NCBI RefSeq assembly: GCF_042679605.1
Contig: NZ_JBHTMU010000067.1
Span: 1 to 9,457, forward strand
Origin: Litorisediminicola beolgyonensis
GTDB lineage: Bacteria > Pseudomonadota > Alphaproteobacteria > Rhodobacterales > Rhodobacteraceae
Reading direction: 5' to 3'
DNA: 9,457 nucleotides
This document shows positions 6,313-9,457 of the stretch, one piece after another. Both the position numbers and the translations under genes were made by a program. The notes under the pieces were generated by a model. The model worked only from the letters and a program-made list of their open reading frames with translations. It did not search any database and was not told the DNA's origin. Numbering within the stretch: the first letter of the stretch is position 1; every line of letters begins with the position of its first letter.

Positions 6313-6905
6313 CCCGCCATCCCCGGCACCAGCCCCGCCGCGAAAAGCGCCACGACAGGCGTGGGCGTGATCACCTCCACCGGGCCGTCGGGCAGCGGAC
6401 CCGGCGCGCCATAGCCGCCGAAGCTCCAGGGTCTCAGCCCGTCGACTGTTACCAGCGCCGCCCCCGCGCCCGACCGGATCATCGTGCCGGGCGGCAACGC
6501 GCGCGCCTCTGCCTGCCAAAGCCGCCGTTCCGTCCCTTCGATCCGCGCCGCGTGCAGCGCACGGTCGATCCCGTCGGCCACCGATCCCTTGGGCCGCCCG
6601 TGCACCTCGGTCCAGAGCGCGACGAAGGCGCGATACTCGGCACGGCGGCATTCGGCGCAGGGGCGGTGCCCCGCCGCATAGGCCGTCGCCTCGTCGAGAA
6701 AGAAGAGCTCGGTATAGCGCCCCGGCGCCATCACCTGCCGCCGCCGTCCCCGGAACGCGATCAGGCAGGCGATCCAGCGCCGCCCCTGCCAGCCGCGCCG
6801 GATCCGCCCATCGGCGTCATGCAACACCCCGCGATTGCCCATCAGCGCGCCGCGCTTCGGGACCGCGTGCAGGTCCCCCATCGGGTCCACCCGGTTCTGC
6901 CGCAT
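6237..6905 (-). CDS. Conserved uncharacterised protein with RPCAEC motif
   Basis: A 222-residue soluble protein. I recognise the pattern as resembling a widespread proteobacterial hypothetical family but know no assigned function. Visible landmarks are GALMGNRGVLHD (19-30), RRWIACLIAFRGR (42-54), VMAPGRYTELFFLDEATAYAAGHRPCAECRRAEY (58-91) and a glycine-rich WSFGGYGAPGP (160-170) before PVEVITPTPVVALFAAG (175-191). GHRPCAECRR resembles the GYRPCKRC zinc-ligand stretch of Ada-type methylphosphotriester domains, but only two clustered cysteines are present. The start is decided by GGAGGT at 6911-6916, five bases before the ATG at 6905-6903; in-frame codons further upstream would run into the aminopeptidase gene. 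The last 25 or so residues lie antisense to the PqiA-like gene and look unlike the conserved core. It diverges from the aminopeptidase gene across 52 bases. Confidence 0.85.
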   Translation of the reverse strand: MRQNRVDPMGDLHAVPKRGALMGNRGVLHDADGRIRRGWQGRRWIACLIAFRGRRRQVMAPGRYTELFFLDEATAYAAGHRPCAECRRAEYRAFVALWTEVHGRPKGSVADGIDRALHAARIEGTERRLWQAEARALPPGTMIRSGAGAALVTVDGLRPWSFGGYGAPGPLPDGPVEVITPTPVVALFAAGLVPGMAGQAGSEGVPPKSDSRSEATTAPVKR

Positions 6906-6910
6906 CTTGC

Positions 6911-6916
6911 ACCTCC
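6911..6916 (-). promoter_or_regulatory. Ribosome binding site of the uncharacterised RPCAEC gene
   Basis: GGAGGT on the minus strand lies five bases before the ATG at 6905-6903, a near-perfect anti-16S match. It rules out the much longer reading frame that begins inside the aminopeptidase gene. Confidence 0.8.
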
Positions 6917-6944
6917 CTCCCGCTTCCGCTTCTCTCCGGCGCCA

Positions 6945-6950
6945 AAGGAG
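6945..6950 (+). promoter_or_regulatory. Ribosome binding site of the M29 aminopeptidase
   Basis: AAGGAG lies seven bases before the ATG at 6958. It selects this start over an in-frame upstream codon at 6835 that lies inside the divergent gene. Confidence 0.8.
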
Positions 6951-6957
6951 ACCCGTC

Positions 6958-8196
6958 ATGACCGATCTCGTCGACCCCGCCCTGATCGACCGCCTTGCCG
7001 AGGTGGCCATCCGCACCGGGCTCAACCTGCAAGAGGGCCAGGACCTGATCCTGACCGCTCCCGTCGCCGCCCTGCCCTTGGTGCGGCGCATCGCGCACCA
7101 TGCCTATCGCGCCGGTGCCGGGCTCGTCACTCCGATCCTTGCGGATGAGGCGCTGTCGCTCGCGCGCTACCGCGAGGCCGGAGACCACAGCTTCGATCGC
7201 GCCCCCGGCTGGCTCTACGAGGGCATGGCCAAGGCCTTCGAGGGCGGCGCCGCGCGCATGGCCATCGTCGGCGACGACCCGATGCTCCTCTCGGACGAAA
7301 ATCCCGAGCATGTCGCCCGCGCGGGCAAGGCCAATTCCATCGCCTATCGCCCGGCCCTGTCGAAAATCGCCAATTTCGAAATCAACTGGACCATCGCCTC
7401 TTATCCCACGCCCTCCTGGGCCGCGCGGGTCTTTCCCGACCTGCCGGAGGATCAGGCGGTGGCAAAGCTCGCCGAGGCGATCTTCGCCGCCTCTCGCGTG
7501 ACCGGCGACGATCCGGTCGGCGCCTGGGCTGCGCATAATGCCGCGCTCCGCACACGCACCGAGTGGATGAACGGCCAGCGCTTCTCGGCCTTGCATTTCC
7601 AGAGCCCCGGCACCGATCTGACCGTGGGGCTCGCCGACGGGCACGAATGGCATGGCGGCGCGTCCGAGGCGCAGAACGGCGTGACCTGCAACCCGAACAT
7701 CCCGACCGAAGAGGTCTTCACCACGCCCCACGCCGCCAGGACGCAAGGCACGGTCCGCGCCACCAAGCCGCTCTCGCATCAGGGGAGCCTCATCGACGGG
7801 ATCGAGGTCCGCTTCGAGGATGGCCGCATCACCGAGGCCCGCGCCACGCGCGGCGAGGCGGTGCTGCAGAAGCTCCTCGACAGCGACGAGGGCGCGCGGC
7901 GGCTGGGTGAGGTCGCGCTGGTGCCGCATGGCTCGCCGATCTCGCAATCGGGGCTGCTCTTCTACAACACGCTCTACGACGAGAACGCCGCCTGCCACAT
8001 CGCGCTCGGCCAGTGCTATTCGAAATGCTTCCTCGACGGGGCGTCGCTCTCGGAGGAGCAGATCGCGGCGCAGGGCGGCAACAGCTCGATGATCCATGTC
8101 GACTGGATGATCGGCGGCGCCGAGACCGATATCGACGGCATCAAGGACGACGGCACCCGCGTTCCCGTGTTCCGCAAGGGAGAATGGGCGGCCTGA
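6958..8196 (+). CDS. M29 family metallo-aminopeptidase (AmpS/aminopeptidase T type)
   Basis: Cytosolic two-metal enzyme that removes N-terminal amino acids from peptides. The 412 residues match the usual family length of about 410. The N-terminal half is an alpha/beta domain, with LNLQEGQDLILTAP at about 22-35. The C-terminal half carries the metal and active-site residues in family order: E251/E252 in PTEEVFTTP (249-257), E318 in GEVALVP, H347 and Y354 in the ACHIALGQCY stretch (345-354), and H380 and D382 in IHVDWMIG. The spacing closely matches the ligands known from Thermus aminopeptidase T/AmpS, so I expect it to be active. No signal peptide or membrane helix is seen. An AAGGAG site seven bases upstream fixes the start. 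It could process peptides brought in by the nearby importer, but it is not in that operon. Confidence 0.95.
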   Translation: MTDLVDPALIDRLAEVAIRTGLNLQEGQDLILTAPVAALPLVRRIAHHAYRAGAGLVTPILADEALSLARYREAGDHSFDRAPGWLYEGMAKAFEGGAARMAIVGDDPMLLSDENPEHVARAGKANSIAYRPALSKIANFEINWTIASYPTPSWAARVFPDLPEDQAVAKLAEAIFAASRVTGDDPVGAWAAHNAALRTRTEWMNGQRFSALHFQSPGTDLTVGLADGHEWHGGASEAQNGVTCNPNIPTEEVFTTPHAARTQGTVRATKPLSHQGSLIDGIEVRFEDGRITEARATRGEAVLQKLLDSDEGARRLGEVALVPHGSPISQSGLLFYNTLYDENAACHIALGQCYSKCFLDGASLSEEQIAAQGGNSSMIHVDWMIGGAETDIDGIKDDGTRVPVFRKGEWAA

Positions 8197-8205
8197 CGCC
8201 CCCAA

Positions 8206-8347
8206 GCCGCGCCAGCGCCTGCCCGCGGGGAGGCGCTCCGACCTTTGGCCCGCGCGCTTTATCCACGCCACACCCGGGAGACCTCCACCGTCTCGCCCAG
8301 CGTCCCCAAAGCGCCTGCCCGTCCGGGCGGGCAGGCGCTGGCGCGGC
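8206..8347. repeat. Three-copy AGCGCCTGCCCG repeat with 21-bp inverted pair
   Basis: The 12-mer AGCGCCTGCCCG occurs at 8214-8225 and 8310-8321 on the plus strand, and inverted at 8328-8339. The first and inverted copies match over a longer 21 bases (8206-8226 against 8327-8347), while the middle copy shares only the 12-mer. The unit is only about 142 bases and begins nine bases after the aminopeptidase stop codon. The two outer copies could be terminal inverted repeats of a tiny non-coding element, but I see no clear target-site duplication around it. Confidence 0.65.
8310..8339 (+). terminator. Perfect 12-bp stem-loop downstream of the aminopeptidase gene
   Basis: AGCGCCTGCCCG (8310-8321) and CGGGCAGGCGCT (8328-8339) are perfectly complementary around the six-base loop TCCGGG. 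It lies 113 bases after the aminopeptidase stop. No run of T follows, only TTGTT at 8359-8363 after a small GGCC-TGC-GGCC hairpin, so intrinsic termination is uncertain; it may instead stabilise the 3' end after Rho-dependent stopping. Listed as a terminator only as the most likely role. Confidence 0.4.
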
Positions 8348-8462
8348 GGCCTGCGGCCTTGTTCCGCGCCCTGGGGCGAGGGGATCGTCGGCGAACAGGA
8401 GCGACGCGGCAAAGACACATCCGCCAGACCTCAGACTCTCCACCACCCCCGGAAAGTCGGAC

Positions 8463-8492
8463 TCAACAGATCACCCCCCGCCCCGCTACACT
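8463..8492 (+). promoter_or_regulatory. Candidate weak sigma-70 promoter for the AcoR-like gene
   Basis: TCAACA (8463-8468) and TACACT (8487-8492) each match four of six consensus bases and are 18 bases apart. Transcription would start near 8499, leaving a short leader that includes the ribosome site at 8511. Matches of this quality arise by chance often, so this is only a candidate. I see no good sigma-54 -24/-12 pair here. Confidence 0.22.
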
Positions 8493-8510
8493 TCCCGACG
8501 CACGGGCCGA

Positions 8511-8516
8511 GGGAGG
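8511..8516 (+). promoter_or_regulatory. Ribosome binding site of the AcoR-like regulator
   Basis: GGGAGG lies five bases before the ATG at 8522 and fixes the start of a gene whose end is outside the window. Confidence 0.75.
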
Positions 8517-8521
8517 ACGGC

Positions 8522-9457
8522 ATGGGCGAGATCGACCACATCACCGAGATCGACCGCGTCCTGCGCGGCCAATCGACCGGGCGCGACGGCGTCGTGGCCG
8601 CAAGCTGGAGGCGCTGCGTCGAAAACTACGGCATGGACCCGACCCGCGCCGATCCCGCCCATATCGTCACCGAAACCCAGCTCCGCGAGCATCGCGAGCA
8701 ATCCGAGCGGCTGATCGCCACCGCCCGCTCGGGCCTGCAATCGCTCTTCAAGCAGGTCGCGGGGCAGAATTACGTGCTGCTGCTCGCCGATGCGCAGGGC
8801 GTCTGCGTCGATTTCTTCGGCGATCCGCGCTTCGAGGACGAGCTGCGCGCCGCCGGGCTCTATCTCGGCTCCGACTGGACCGAGGAGCTCGCGGGCACCT
8901 GCGGCGTCGGCTCCTGCATCGTGACCGGCGAGGCCGTCACCATCCACCAGAGCGACCATTTCGGCCTCGCCCACACGCCGCTTTCCTGCACCGCGGCGCC
9001 GATCCACGACACCAAGGGCGAGCTCTCGGCGGTGCTCGACATCTCGCTGCTGCGCTCGCCCTCGCCGAAAAGCTCGCAGAACCTCGCGATGGGCCTCGTC
9101 ACCGCCTCGGCGCGGCGGGTCGAGATGGCGAACCTCATGGCGATGACCCGTCGCGACTGGGTGCTCCGGGTCTCGACCAGCCCCGAATTCCTCGAGGTCG
9201 ATCCCGAGGCCGCCGTCGCGCTCGACGGCTCGGGCGTCATCCTCGGCATGACCAGCGGCGCGCGCACCGCGCTCGCGCCCGATGGCGAGACCCTGATCGG
9301 GCGGCGCATCGACGAGCTGATGGAGCTGAGCGTCGACGATCTGCCGGACCTGATGCGCGGACGGCCGACCGAAGAGCGGGTGCTCCGGCTCAAGGACGGG
9401 CGCGGCCTGTTCGGCCATGCCATCGCGCCCCACAGCGCCCGCCTGCCCCGGCGGCGC
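8522..9457 (+). CDS. AcoR-like transcriptional activator, N-terminal part (3' end outside window)
   Basis: The 312 visible codons have no stop. The N-terminus has the SWRRC motif (28-32) followed by ENYGMDPTRAD, typical of AcoR-type activators of acetoin, glycerol or alcohol metabolism. A GAF domain follows (about 75-200), with family landmarks GSDWTEELAGTCGVGSC (116-132), VTIHQSDHF (139-147), LSCTAAPIHD (154-163) and GELSAVLDIS (166-175). Residues about 225-285 look PAS-like (AVALDGSGVILG at 231-242). Full-length relatives carry a sigma-54-interacting AAA+ domain and a Fis-type HTH after this, which would lie to the right; a version without AAA+ is possible and cannot be excluded here. The effector is unknown, and targets are probably genes further right. 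GGGAGG at 8511 supports the start. Confidence 0.88.
   Translation, partial: MGEIDHITEIDRVLRGQSTGRDGVVAASWRRCVENYGMDPTRADPAHIVTETQLREHREQSERLIATARSGLQSLFKQVAGQNYVLLLADAQGVCVDFFGDPRFEDELRAAGLYLGSDWTEELAGTCGVGSCIVTGEAVTIHQSDHFGLAHTPLSCTAAPIHDTKGELSAVLDISLLRSPSPKSSQNLAMGLVTASARRVEMANLMAMTRRDWVLRVSTSPEFLEVDPEAAVALDGSGVILGMTSGARTALAPDGETLIGRRIDELMELSVDDLPDLMRGRPTEERVLRLKDGRGLFGHAIAPHSARLPRRR

Larger units (their letters stand above)
8197..8521. other. 325-base intergenic region between aminopeptidase and regulator
   Basis: No supported gene: open frames on both strands lack ribosome sites and have proline/arginine/alanine-rich translations typical of GC-rich noise. Its left half holds a three-copy repeat and hairpins, listed separately. 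Its right half (about 8400-8521) is less structured and should contain the promoter and leader of the regulator gene. No T-rich intrinsic terminator follows the aminopeptidase; the hairpin at 8310-8339 may mark the transcript's 3' end. Confidence 0.6.

Noticed and set aside
6817..8418. A 533-codon minus-strand open frame over the aminopeptidase
   Set aside because: It is antisense to a gene with all M29 active-site residues; the translation has no recognisable motif and is typical GC-skew noise.
8486..9433. A 315-codon minus-strand open frame over the regulator
   Set aside because: The plus-strand reading has SWRRC and a full GAF pattern with a GGGAGG ribosome site; the minus frame has neither motif nor site.
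1..9457. Defence island, prophage, insertion sequence, CRISPR, tRNA or riboswitch
   Set aside because: No transposase, integrase, phage, nuclease or reverse transcriptase protein pattern, no regularly spaced repeats, and no tRNA-like or known riboswitch pattern was seen on either strand.

Overview
The window is very GC-rich, with codons ending mostly in G or C and long spurious open frames antisense to the real genes. Gene content (a family 5 peptide-type ABC operon, a single-domain PqiA-like protein, an M29 aminopeptidase, an AcoR-like regulator) and protein style suggest an alphaproteobacterium, probably Rhodobacteraceae. This placement is inferred from composition and family resemblance, not from a marker gene.

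Layout. (1) Positions 1-5409, minus strand: one compact ABC importer operon for a peptide-type substrate. In transcription order it holds a periplasmic binding protein (5409-3808), two permeases (3750-2797 and 2800-1901), an OppF/DppF-like ATPase (1914-886) and an OppD/DppD-like ATPase (889 to beyond position 1, so its 3' end is missing). The last four genes overlap by 4, 14 and 4 bases, which suggests translational coupling. Only the binding protein is separated from the rest, by 57 bases that fold into a very stable stem-loop. (2) 5410-5823: a 414-base divergent intergenic region with a strong imperfect hairpin and a third half-site. (3) 5824-6312, plus: a small four-helix inner-membrane protein of the PqiA family. 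(4) 6905-6237, minus: a conserved uncharacterised protein with an RPCAEC motif, running tail-to-tail 76 bases into the PqiA-like gene. (5) 6958-8196, plus: an M29 metallo-aminopeptidase, diverging from gene 4 across only 52 bases. (6) 8197-8521: an intergenic region with a 12-mer present three times, forming one local 12-bp hairpin and one longer 21-bp inverted pair. (7) 8522 to the right edge, plus: the N-terminal sensory half of an AcoR-like activator (GAF, then a PAS-like stretch); the expected AAA+ and HTH domains lie outside the window.

How it fits together. The importer is complete in subunit types and would bring a small peptide or similar solute from periplasm to cytoplasm. The nearby cytosolic aminopeptidase could trim imported peptides, but it is on the other strand with its own ribosome binding site, so that link is only positional. 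The regulator at the right edge probably controls genes further right. I see no CRISPR array, transposase, integrase, phage gene, tRNA, rRNA or toxin-antitoxin or defence module. The window looks like ordinary chromosomal metabolic and transport DNA; the parts most worth a second look are the three intergenic structures and the uncharacterised RPCAEC protein.
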